Positions 1-5,397 of a stretch of 8,954 nucleotides of DNA are shown here, piece after piece (position 1 is the stretch's first letter; every line of letters starts with the position of its first letter). Origin of the DNA: an uncultured Pirellula sp. (GTDB lineage: Bacteria > Planctomycetota > Planctomycetia > Pirellulales > Pirellulaceae); contig CAILTZ010000681.1 of assembly GCA_903837255.1 (NCBI GenBank), positions 1 to 8,954 on the forward strand, in the 5' to 3' direction. A model generated the notes under the pieces. The model was given only the letters and a program-made list of their open reading frames with translations, made no database searches and was not told the DNA's origin. The position numbers and the translations under genes are program-made.

Positions 1-65
1 ATCCAGCCTCGGCATGATGCCGAAAACTGGGTTGGGATTTGCCCCCGTGAGCTGCACCAAAGCAG

Positions 66-230
66 CTACGGGCGTATCGAGCGATCATGCAGACTCATTG
101 CCAGGAGCACTAGCAGAGCTACACCAAATACGATGTAGCTTTGCGTTACGAGTCCAAGCCGGCCCGCTACGGCAAACGATCCTTGAACAAAACCTGCGTT
201 GAGCTTGTGTTTCGCTGTCACGCTATGCAT
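66..230 (-). CDS. possible small single-pass membrane protein (54 aa)
   Basis: This is a short reading frame that begins 5 nt after the stop codon of the truncated nuclease, on the same strand. Residues 31-47 (SYIVFGVALLVLLAMSL) form one hydrophobic helix, followed by a short polar tail, DRSIRP. An AGGAG sequence (233-237) overlaps the nuclease stop. It lies only 2 nt from the ATG but 11 nt from the GTG at codon 4, so the true start is uncertain. The overlap of the upstream stop with the ribosome site would suit translational coupling to the nuclease gene. With the nuclease 5' half gone, expression is doubtful. I recognise no family, and the frame could be chance; the membrane helix and the position behind the nuclease are the only support. 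Confidence 0.35.
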   Translation of the reverse strand: MHSVTAKHKLNAGFVQGSFAVAGRLGLVTQSYIVFGVALLVLLAMSLHDRSIRP

Positions 231-235
231 TTCTC

Positions 236-555
236 CTATCGATAGGGGTTCGGCCAAGCTGCACACTGGCTGCGATACGAGCAACCAGGGCACTGCATTG
301 GCGTGGGATTTGGATAGAAATTCCCGGTCTCGATCGCAGACCAGATCGCACTTACTGCATGCTTGGTTCGATCCAATTGCTCCTGGTGAAACGGCAAGTC
401 GATTTGCTGAATCACAGGCTCTTTGGTCTTAGTAAGCACGGCGAACTTGAGCCTGAGCGTCTTTCCTGGAACCATGCGTCGAGCAAGATCACAGTAAAGC
501 AGCAGTTGCTCTGAGCTATCGATTGCCTGATCTAGCGACCAGGACGAACGACTGG
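236..555 (-). pseudogene. C-terminal fragment of a RecB/Cas4-like PD-(D/E)XK nuclease, 5' part missing
   Basis: The frame is open from the left edge of the insertion element to a TAG at 236-238. It reads TSRSSWSLDQAIDSSEQLLL, then YCDLARRMVPGKTLRLKFAV, and ends with QCPGCSYRSQCAAW. The first part matches the segment directly after the catalytic D-x-K of RecB-family nucleases (Cas4/AddB type, PDDEXK_1), where a Ser/Thr-Arg-Ser run is followed by a conserved Gln of the SxEQLxLY helix. The CxxCx5C near the C-terminus matches the three C-terminal cysteines that hold a 4Fe-4S cluster in those enzymes. The fragment stops at ACC AGT CGT, so the catalytic Asp and Lys, and any N-terminal cysteine, are absent. 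An ATG within it at 473-475 would give a 79-aa peptide with no active site. The remaining frame has no stop or frameshift, which suggests fairly recent loss. Such nucleases process DNA ends, but this remnant cannot be active. Confidence 0.75.
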
Positions 556-581
556 TGTCAGCGGGCGCCTAAAAGGGGCCA
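556..581 (+). repeat. left terminal inverted repeat of the decayed element
   Basis: It begins TGTCAGCGGGCGCC and ends AAAAGGGGCCA. It matches the reverse complement of 905-931 except for two substitutions and a one-base gap. A second AAAAGGGGCC follows at 597-606, as expected of a multi-site transposase-binding end. Confidence 0.7.
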
Positions 582-674
582 GGTGAGAGCGCTTTCAAAA
601 GGGGCCAGTTGGACAAGGACGAGTTGGTTGATTTCTATAGGAACTATTTTGCCACCTTCTGCGAGGAATCAACG

Positions 675-728
675 ATGCCAAACAGGCTCTCAATGGACAA
701 AACACAGGGAATTGCGACGATCTGGGGC
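675..728 (+). pseudogene. N-terminal remnant of a transposase, probably IstA
   Basis: An ATG at 675 sits 6 nt after GAGGAA (663-668) and starts MPNRLSMDKTQGIATIWG, after which the frame enters right-end repeat sequence. The wording resembles the N-terminus of IS21-type IstA proteins as I remember it (M-x-N-R-L-x-M-x-x-x-Q-x-I), just before their helix-turn-helix. The helix-turn-helix and the DDE catalytic domain are missing, so the fragment is non-functional. The frame itself stays open upstream to a TTG at 609 and downstream to 827, but those extensions lie in end-repeat sequence. The good ribosome site and the position inside the left end support a once-real start. Confidence 0.45.
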
Positions 729-904
729 AAAAGGGACCACCGACTGCAAAGCGCCCACCGGGTCGGTTCCATCGGATGCAATAGTTTCAAAAGGGGCCAA
801 AGCGCCCATCGGGTCCGTGGCCGATAACCAGTAGTAGAGATGGTTCCCAAAAGGGGCCGATTTAGCGAGAAACCAAAAAATGCCCCCTGCAAAGCGCCCA
901 TGAG

Positions 905-931
905 TGGCCCCTTTTAAAGCGCCCACTGACA
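905..931 (-). repeat. right terminal inverted repeat of the decayed element
   Basis: Read on the minus strand it begins TGTCAGTGGGCGCTTT and ends AAAAGGGGCCA, pairing with the left terminal repeat. A further copy of the GGGCGCTTT motif lies just inside, at 891-900. Confidence 0.7.
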
Positions 932-936
932 CTCCC

Positions 937-960
937 CTTTGCGTCTTTGCGCCTTTGCGT
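937..960. repeat. short tandem repeat, CTTTGCG every 8 bp (3 copies)
   Basis: CTTTGCG occurs at 937-943, 945-951 and 953-959 with single-base spacers T, C and T. It sits between the right end of the decayed element and the tRNA terminator, outside any gene. I recall similar CTTTGCG/CGCAAAG runs as common intergenic sequence in planctomycetes, but cannot verify that here. No coding or regulatory role is evident. Confidence 0.6.
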
Positions 961-970
961 GAGCTCTTAA

Positions 971-1000
971 ACGAAAACGGCCCGCCGATGGCGGGCCGTC
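971..1000 (-). terminator. Rho-independent terminator of the tRNA-Arg gene
   Basis: A perfect 10-bp GC-rich stem (977-986 with 990-999) closes a 3-nt loop, GAT at 987-989. On the minus strand the stem is followed at once by TTTTCGTTT. It starts 6 nt after the mature 3' end of the tRNA, so it ends that transcript and separates it from the nuclease remnant downstream. Confidence 0.9.
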
Positions 1001-1004
1001 TAAA

Positions 1005-1078
1005 TACACCCATCAGGAGTCGAACCTGAAACCTTCGGCTTCGTAGGCCGACGCTCTATCCAATTGAGCTATGGGTGC
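1005..1078 (-). tRNA. tRNA-Arg, anticodon ACG
   Basis: The 74-nt cloverleaf is complete. The acceptor stem GCACCCA pairs with TGGGTGT, with a G-U pair at 1-72. The D arm is GCTC/GAGC. The anticodon stem is TCGGC/GCCGA around the loop CTACGAA, which places ACG at positions 34-36. The T arm is CAGG/CCTG around TTCGACT. The wobble A34 is normally converted to inosine by TadA, so this tRNA should read CGU, CGC and CGA. The 3' CCA is not encoded, because the discriminator A is followed by TTT, so it must be added after transcription. A perfect -10 box lies upstream and a strong terminator downstream, so it is a stand-alone transcription unit. Confidence 0.95.
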
Positions 1079-1102
1079 ATCGCTTGGAGCGATTGGGATC
1101 CC

Positions 1103-1108
1103 ATTATA
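1103..1108 (-). promoter_or_regulatory. -10 box (TATAAT) of the tRNA-Arg promoter
   Basis: A perfect TATAAT lies on the minus strand 24 nt before the tRNA 5' end, which allows a start site about 7 nt downstream and a leader of about 18 nt. The best hexamer at 17-nt spacing is TTTATC, a poor -35 match. A TTGGAC is present but 23 nt away, too far to act as -35. The -10 call is firm; the -35 is undecided. Confidence 0.6.
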
Positions 1109-1121
1109 ACCAGCTTCGATG

Positions 1122-1143
1122 CGCCGATAAAGTCCAATCGGCG
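1122..1143 (-). other. inverted repeat between the DUF1549/DUF1553 gene and the tRNA promoter
   Basis: CGCCGAT (1122-1128) pairs with ATCGGCG (1137-1143) around an 8-nt loop. It lies downstream of the operon's last stop codon and just upstream of the tRNA promoter. There is no T-run after it, so it is not a typical intrinsic terminator. It might slow or end operon transcription, or bind a regulator at the tRNA promoter, where it covers the expected -35 region. Confidence 0.3.
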
Positions 1144-1218
1144 AGTTTCCAAATCCTCCGCACCAGACCGAAAATCCCTATCGAAAACCCCTGTTATTGA
1201 GCCGTTTTTGTCGAATCA

Positions 1219-2994
1219 TCAGTGGTTCCACTGAAACTCAGAACTGTTCAGTAGCACCCAATACAAATCCCCTAACTCCCGACTCCGTGCCTCCCCTCGC
1301 TTGCCCACTAGCCGCTGGACAAAGTACTTTTGCTCCTTGTCATCAGCCGGTCGATTCAGGGTCGTTACGAACGCAGTCTGGACCGCTGTCGCATCGTCCC
1401 GAGCCAATCCCGCTATCCGTGTCGCTGCGTTCATGATCGGATTGTTGCCAATCCGCTCCGAAAGATACTTGCCATTCATCATCAACAACCTCTGCGGCAC
1501 GGTCACCGACTGCTCGGCAAACTCGTCCTCCCCTCGGCTCCCATAAGCCATCGTAAACTCGTTGACCCCACCAAACATCTCCAGCTGCGAGAGTATCGAA
1601 CTCGATGCGTCGATCGTCTTGAGCCTGCAAGCCTGATGCACGGCGGCTGCCATCTGCTCGGGCCGCAACTGCGATACCGGAAAGACCGCCCAACTCTTCT
1701 CATACTCCTGGTCGATCATCTCGGTCTCGGTCGAATCCCCCTGACTCCACTGCGAGTCGATCTGATACACTCCCGTGGCCACGATCACCCGCACCAAACG
1801 CTTCAGATCGTACCGATGCTCGATGAAGTCATCGACCAGGGGCTCTAGCCCCGGCGGAAACGGACCCGCAGCAGGAATGTCGTCGATGGGCTGCACTAAC
1901 GGCCTGCCAGTTAGTATCGCCCAAACCCGATTGACCGTCGCGCGGGCAAACGCCCGGTTGCTCGTGTGCGTGACCCAATCGGCTAGCCCCTGACGCGAGG
2001 TGGATTGCTCAGAGCACCATCGCTCTTCAAACGGAACACTAGGTGCCACCTCGGTCTCACTCTCTTGACCCAGATACTTCGTCTTGTAAGCCTCTCCCTC
2101 ATCCTTGAGCCCACTAAACGGATTCTCCATCCGCACACCACCAAAATAGGCCGCTAGCTGATGGAAGTCGCTCTGCTGGCCAATCCGCAAGGATTCCTTG
2201 CTCTCCTGATCCTGCGAATCTTCCGACAAAGGAAACTTGACGTTCCCCAAATAGTCATTGTGGCACTGCAAGCAATCGATCCGCATGGCAAGAAAAGCTC
2301 GCGAAGTTCGCCCGGCCAACCGCACCGCATCGGGCTTGCGATTGTCCGACTCGTCCATCGTGGCCGTCAGGAAGTTCACCTCGGGACTGTCGGTCCACGA
2401 TCCACGAGCCACGAGTATCTTGCGCACGAGTTGGTCGTAAGCCACGTTCTCTTGGAAACGATCGGCTAGCCAATCGACGTACTTGCGCCTGCGGTAAATC
2501 AAAAACGGACCATTGCTTGTCCCGACCGTCGCACGCGCAAACCGCTCCGCAAAATGGTCTGCCCATCGGCGATCATCGAGCAAGTACTCGGTCCACCACG
2601 CTACACGCTGATCCTCTGGGATCTTTTCGAGCGAGCGATACTCTTCGAGCGAAAGCCCATTGCCTACCATCCCCAAACTGACCCGCCGGGCGACGGTATG
2701 CCAAGGTGCCTGCGGGGCAGGCCGATGGTCGTGGCTCGACCAAGCGTCCTGGAACTCTCGATCGACCTTGCGGGCTGCTTCGATAACCGACGCATCGAAC
2801 TTCGATGCGATTTGCCCGGGCCGTTTCAAGAGCACCGGTCTGTGGGTCGTGGCACCGAAGATCCCCAGCAGGATAGCAAGCGCGGTGCCTAGAAAGACGA
2901 TGCGTTTGAGCCAAACTGGCTTGCGATCAGCTCGCTTGGGAGAAGCTTCTGGGCTGGAATCGGGCTTGGTGCCGAGTGTGGTGATGGTGGACAT
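1219..2994 (-). CDS. membrane-anchored DUF1549/DUF1553 protein with CxxCH motif (591 aa)
   Basis: Last gene of the three-gene operon. Residues 31-49 form one membrane helix after a basic stretch (KRADRKPVWLKR), so the rest should face outside the cytoplasm. Residues of about 98-285 match DUF1549 (RRVSLGM, then DDRRWADHFAERFAR) and include CLQCH at 241-245, a possible c-type heme or metal site. Residues of about 335-590 match DUF1553: NRVWAILTGRPLVQPIDDI near 355-373, then HRYDLKRLVRVIVATGVYQI, RPEQMAAAV and the ending LLNSSEFQWNH. These families are largely planctomycete and poorly understood. Members often carry an N-terminal cytochrome-like PSCyt1 domain and reach 800-1000 residues; this one is shorter and has the membrane anchor instead. 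The ATG lies 7 nt after the previous stop, with no Shine-Dalgarno site, which suggests coupled translation. The family call is firm; heme binding and substrate are unknown. Confidence 0.9.
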   Translation of the reverse strand: MSTITTLGTKPDSSPEASPKRADRKPVWLKRIVFLGTALAILLGIFGATTHRPVLLKRPGQIASKFDASVIEAARKVDREFQDAWSSHDHRPAPQAPWHTVARRVSLGMVGNGLSLEEYRSLEKIPEDQRVAWWTEYLLDDRRWADHFAERFARATVGTSNGPFLIYRRRKYVDWLADRFQENVAYDQLVRKILVARGSWTDSPEVNFLTATMDESDNRKPDAVRLAGRTSRAFLAMRIDCLQCHNDYLGNVKFPLSEDSQDQESKESLRIGQQSDFHQLAAYFGGVRMENPFSGLKDEGEAYKTKYLGQESETEVAPSVPFEERWCSEQSTSRQGLADWVTHTSNRAFARATVNRVWAILTGRPLVQPIDDIPAAGPFPPGLEPLVDDFIEHRYDLKRLVRVIVATGVYQIDSQWSQGDSTETEMIDQEYEKSWAVFPVSQLRPEQMAAAVHQACRLKTIDASSSILSQLEMFGGVNEFTMAYGSRGEDEFAEQSVTVPQRLLMMNGKYLSERIGNNPIMNAATRIAGLARDDATAVQTAFVTTLNRPADDKEQKYFVQRLVGKRGEARSRELGDLYWVLLNSSEFQWNH

Positions 2995-3001
2995 GATCGA
3001 G

Positions 3002-4783
3002 CTATTCGTACTTGTCGGTCAAGAATTGCTTCAAATCTTTCCGAACACTATCTTTTCCGACAGATCGTTCGAACCATCCATCGATCCGTTTGGTGACCAA
3101 ACTGTTGGCCTTGGCCGCTTCTTGATAGAACGGGCTGAGCGAAAAGTAGACCGCCCTGGCGGCTTGATCCACCGGCGAGGATTCACTGAGCGACAGATCG
3201 GAAATCGCGGCAGCGATCCCAAACGGGAGCTTGTCCCACGCATAGGTCTTGTTGCCACCTGCTTCCCGAATAATCAACTTTTCAGGGGTTGATTCCACGA
3301 TGGCGACTTGGGTCGGGCCGACCTTCAGAGACGAAGCCCCCTTGGCTTTTTTCTTCGATTCTTCAATCGATTCGACGTAGATCTTGTAGAGCTGACCGGC
3401 TTGATCCAACCTAGCCGTTTGCTCTTTGCCTTGCTTGCTGACCGCTTTGTCGATCAATCCGGCCATCAATGGCTCAAACGCCTTGAGGTCTCCTTTAGCG
3501 AGCGCCTCTTTGGCCTGTGTCATGGCGGTCTTCCACGGAGCGGACTCGGCACTGGCCGCAGGCTCGGGATTAGGAGCAGGCTCAGGACTAGGAGCAGGCG
3601 TGGGATTGGCCGCAGGCTCGGGATTAGCAGGAGGCGTGGGCGACTTTTCTGGCATCGCTTCTGGCATCGCTTCGGGCATCGCTTCGGGCATCGCTTCGGG
3701 CATCGCTTCGGGCATCGTCGGCACTGCAGGGGCTGGCGAAGAGGTGTCGCGCTGGACGCTTGGGAGCTCCGGCAACTTTTGGTCCGAGTTGGGTTTGCTA
3801 TTGCGTCCCTTTTTATTCGGAGCGATGACTAGGTCGGGGGCTTTGGGGGTTGCCGTTGGAGCAGAGTTGCCATCGGTGACGGCGTCGAGCTGCGCGTTAT
3901 CGCGAGGTGCTTTCTTTTCCTGTTGGGCGACTTGGAGGCGATTCGAAACGAATCGGTAGGAGGCAAATCCCAGCAGACCTAAGGCCGAGAGGATCATGCC
4001 TCCGACGGCCAGCAGATTGCGTCGGCGGCGGCGTTTGCGGAGTTGGTCGACAAGGTCCACTGTCTTTGTGGCTGGTTCCGCCAAAGCGTCGTTCGGAGTG
4101 GCAGTGGCCTTTGAGGGCTTGCGATCGGCAGCGACGAGCCAAGCTGGAGCTTGTTCTTGCGCTTCCTCGGCTTGGAGCGACATGAGCATGAGCGAGGGGA
4201 ACAACTCGGAGAGCTCTGCTCGGCGTTTGTCAGGGCTTAGGTACAACGGTGCCGAGGATCCGCTCTGAGCAGCCGTATAGGCCGGGTTGGCAACTGCCGA
4301 GCTGCTTGCCAACGGGGTCGTATAGGGTTGCATCGGATCGCCGGCGGGAAGCAGCTGGGCTGCATTGGGAGCGGCCGCTGGGGCGGCGAGAGCCGCAGCG
4401 GTTTTGGCGCTGGGCTTGGCCAAGCTCCTGATCGAGGGCGACGCGGTTGTGGTCTCAGGGTCTCCGAGGGATTTTTGCTTTTTCTGGGACTCGAAGAGTT
4501 TGGCGAGCTGGCTATCGTAAGCGGTCTTTTTGGACGGATCGAGCAAGATCGCTTGGGCTTGTCGCAGGAGCTTGTTAACCAGCTGCAAGGATGCTTGGGC
4601 CGTATTCGCTGAATCGGATTGTTCGCTTTTTAGGAGCGTGTCTCGGGCGGCTTGTAGGGCCGACTCGATCTTGGACCTATCGGAGCAGAAAGGCTCGAGC
4701 CCGATGATTTGGTAGTAGTCCAATTGCGTGAGTTTCAGTTGTCGCTGCAGGTGCTGCTGTATCGCAGAGAGAATCTCGTTCAT
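3002..4783 (-). CDS. single-pass membrane protein with N-terminal J-like domain and Pro/Ala/Glu-rich linker (593 aa)
   Basis: Residues 20-95 look like a degenerate J-like domain. They start LDYYQIIGLEPFCSD, continue with two long helices and end LLDPSKKTAYDSQL, the pattern of a terminal J-domain segment. No HPD tripeptide is visible between the helices, so DnaK stimulation is unlikely. Residues 110-250 are low-complexity Ala/Pro/Ser. KRRRRR at 250-255 precedes one membrane helix at about 256-276, so the J-like part should be cytoplasmic. Residues 300-416 form a Pro/Ala/Glu linker with tandem MPEA units (357-379) and NPEPAA-type repeats. Residues 417-593 are a more ordinary helical and beta domain, including TPEKLIIREAGGNKTYAW, outside the cytoplasm. 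The ATG follows the upstream stop by 6 nt, with no Shine-Dalgarno site. A link between cytoplasm and envelope is a reasonable inference; no precise function can be given. Confidence 0.85.
   Translation of the reverse strand: MNEILSAIQQHLQRQLKLTQLDYYQIIGLEPFCSDRSKIESALQAARDTLLKSEQSDSANTAQASLQLVNKLLRQAQAILLDPSKKTAYDSQLAKLFESQKKQKSLGDPETTTASPSIRSLAKPSAKTAAALAAPAAAPNAAQLLPAGDPMQPYTTPLASSSAVANPAYTAAQSGSSAPLYLSPDKRRAELSELFPSLMLMSLQAEEAQEQAPAWLVAADRKPSKATATPNDALAEPATKTVDLVDQLRKRRRRRNLLAVGGMILSALGLLGFASYRFVSNRLQVAQQEKKAPRDNAQLDAVTDGNSAPTATPKAPDLVIAPNKKGRNSKPNSDQKLPELPSVQRDTSSPAPAVPTMPEAMPEAMPEAMPEAMPEAMPEKSPTPPANPEPAANPTPAPSPEPAPNPEPAASAESAPWKTAMTQAKEALAKGDLKAFEPLMAGLIDKAVSKQGKEQTARLDQAGQLYKIYVESIEESKKKAKGASSLKVGPTQVAIVESTPEKLIIREAGGNKTYAWDKLPFGIAAAISDLSLSESSPVDQAARAVYFSLSPFYQEAAKANSLVTKRIDGWFERSVGKDSVRKDLKQFLTDKYE
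3644..3715 (-). repeat. 12-bp coding tandem repeat encoding MPEA units
   Basis: Six consecutive 12-bp units lie in the linker of the J-like protein. Five encode Met-Pro-Glu-Ala and the last, at 3644-3655, encodes Met-Pro-Glu-Lys. The four units at 3668-3715 are identical, and the two nearest the 3' end of the gene differ by one or two bases. A 12-bp unit keeps the frame, so copy-number change would alter only linker length. Confidence 0.9.
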
Positions 4784-4789
4784 ATCGAG

Positions 4790-5176
4790 TTAGCTTTCCA
4801 TATTGAATTCGCTGTCTTCGGCCAGTTCGCGTTGCAAGCGTTGGTCCAAGCGGCGCTGTTGGATGAGGATCAAGCGTCTGAGGAAGCTAACCCAGATCAT
4901 CATCAGCAGCGGAGAACTGTAGCAAAAAAGGAGCAGGAACAGATGGGTCGATCTTTGATTATCCTGGGAGGCTTTCAAGGTCGGAATGCCGAACAATTCC
5001 CGAAAGCCGTTGGCCACGCTCGGGATTCTCACGGCGGTGGCTAGCAGTAGAGAAACCCCAGCAAATACCATCATCGAAACAAAGAGCATCCACAGGCTTA
5101 TCTTGGGACTTGTCCGCTGTGTCGAAGATGTCGAAGCAAATGGGGATTGATCGGAACCGGGGCGATTGGCTGGCAA
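4790..5176 (-). CDS. small two-helix membrane protein of unknown function (128 aa)
   Basis: First gene of the operon. The start is TTG at 5174-5176, fixed by a perfect AGGAGG 8 nt upstream. The N-terminal 25 residues are polar and Ser/Thr/Pro-rich. Membrane helices span about 28-48 (SLWMLFVSMMVFAGVSLLLA) and about 79-98 (LFLLLFCYSSPLLMMIWVSF). The second is followed by a basic amphipathic stretch (RRLILIQQRRLDQRLQREL) and an acidic tail, EDSEF. The charges suggest both ends are cytoplasmic with a 30-residue loop outside. No enzyme motif is visible and I recognise no family. Its place at the head of an operon with two single-pass membrane proteins suggests a membrane partner or anchor for them, which is inference. 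Confidence 0.8.
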   Translation of the reverse strand: MPANRPGSDQSPFASTSSTQRTSPKISLWMLFVSMMVFAGVSLLLATAVRIPSVANGFRELFGIPTLKASQDNQRSTHLFLLLFCYSSPLLMMIWVSFLRRLILIQQRRLDQRLQRELAEDSEFNMES

Positions 5177-5184
5177 AATCTCTA

Positions 5185-5190
5185 CCTCCT
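5185..5190 (-). promoter_or_regulatory. perfect Shine-Dalgarno site that fixes the TTG start of the 128-aa gene
   Basis: AGGAGG on the minus strand lies 8 nt before the TTG at 5174-5176. No ATG or GTG is equally well placed in this frame. It contrasts with the two following genes, which have no recognisable site and start within 7 nt of the previous stop. Confidence 0.75.
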
Positions 5191-5397
5191 ATCCACGAAC
5201 TATTGCATTTTGCTGGCGGACCAAAGGGCCCCGCGAGGCGATTCAAGCGAAACGGGGCCAAACGGAGTTTAAGGGCGAAAAATCGGCCTTCCTAACAATA
5301 TACTGTCGCCGGGAGTGGACAACGCGAAATACCGAACAGATAATGAAAGTTCTTAAGCGATTGATTTTTCTAGTCTTTCTTGCGATGGGGCCCTCCC
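5191..5397. promoter_or_regulatory. divergent intergenic region with candidate promoters and an inverted repeat
   Basis: This gap must carry the promoters for the minus-strand operon and the plus-strand lipoprotein. TATACT at 5299-5304 is a five-of-six -10 match on the plus strand, and TATATT (5297-5302, minus strand) overlaps it. Neither has a convincing -35 at normal spacing. An inverted repeat, GGCCCCG at 5227-5233 with CGGGGCC at 5253-5259, lies on the operon side and could be an operator or a leader hairpin. If the overlapping -10 boxes are both used, the two transcription units would compete. Confidence 0.35.

Larger units (their letters stand above)
556..931 (+). mobile_element. decayed, internally deleted insertion element with multi-repeat ends, probably IS21-type
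   Basis: The two ends are imperfect inverted repeats of about 26-27 bp that begin TGTCAG and run through GGGCGC to AAAAGGGGCCA. Inside, the motif AAAAGGGGCC occurs at 571, 597, 789 and 849, inverted at 906, and as the variant AAAAGGGACC at 729. AAAGCGCCCA occurs at 748, 799, 891 and 916. Repeated subterminal sites of this kind are typical of IS21-family ends, which start with TG and end with CA. A frame from 675 looks like the first codons of the transposase IstA, and just after it the sequence switches to right-end repeats, as if nearly all of istA and all of istB had been deleted. The element abuts the truncated nuclease on its left. No target-site duplication is seen: the left flank ends GACTGG and the right flank begins CTCCCC. 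The family name is from memory of IS21 ends, not a search. Confidence 0.65.

Noticed and set aside
14..202. Plus-strand 62-codon frame at the left edge
   Set aside because: It has no ribosome site or recognisable motif and overlaps the better-supported small membrane frame on the other strand.
690..1013. Minus-strand frame of 107 codons across the decayed element and the tRNA terminator
   Set aside because: It runs through terminal repeats, the CTTTGCG repeat and an intrinsic terminator, with no recognisable protein features.
1005..1078. tRNA-Arg as an integration site for a genomic island
   Set aside because: No second copy of the tRNA 3' end and no integrase gene are visible in the window.
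3308..3959. Plus-strand frames with HRFGHRFG or GIASGIAS repeats
   Set aside because: They are shadows of the MPEA repeat and the Pro/Ala linker of the minus-strand J-like protein.
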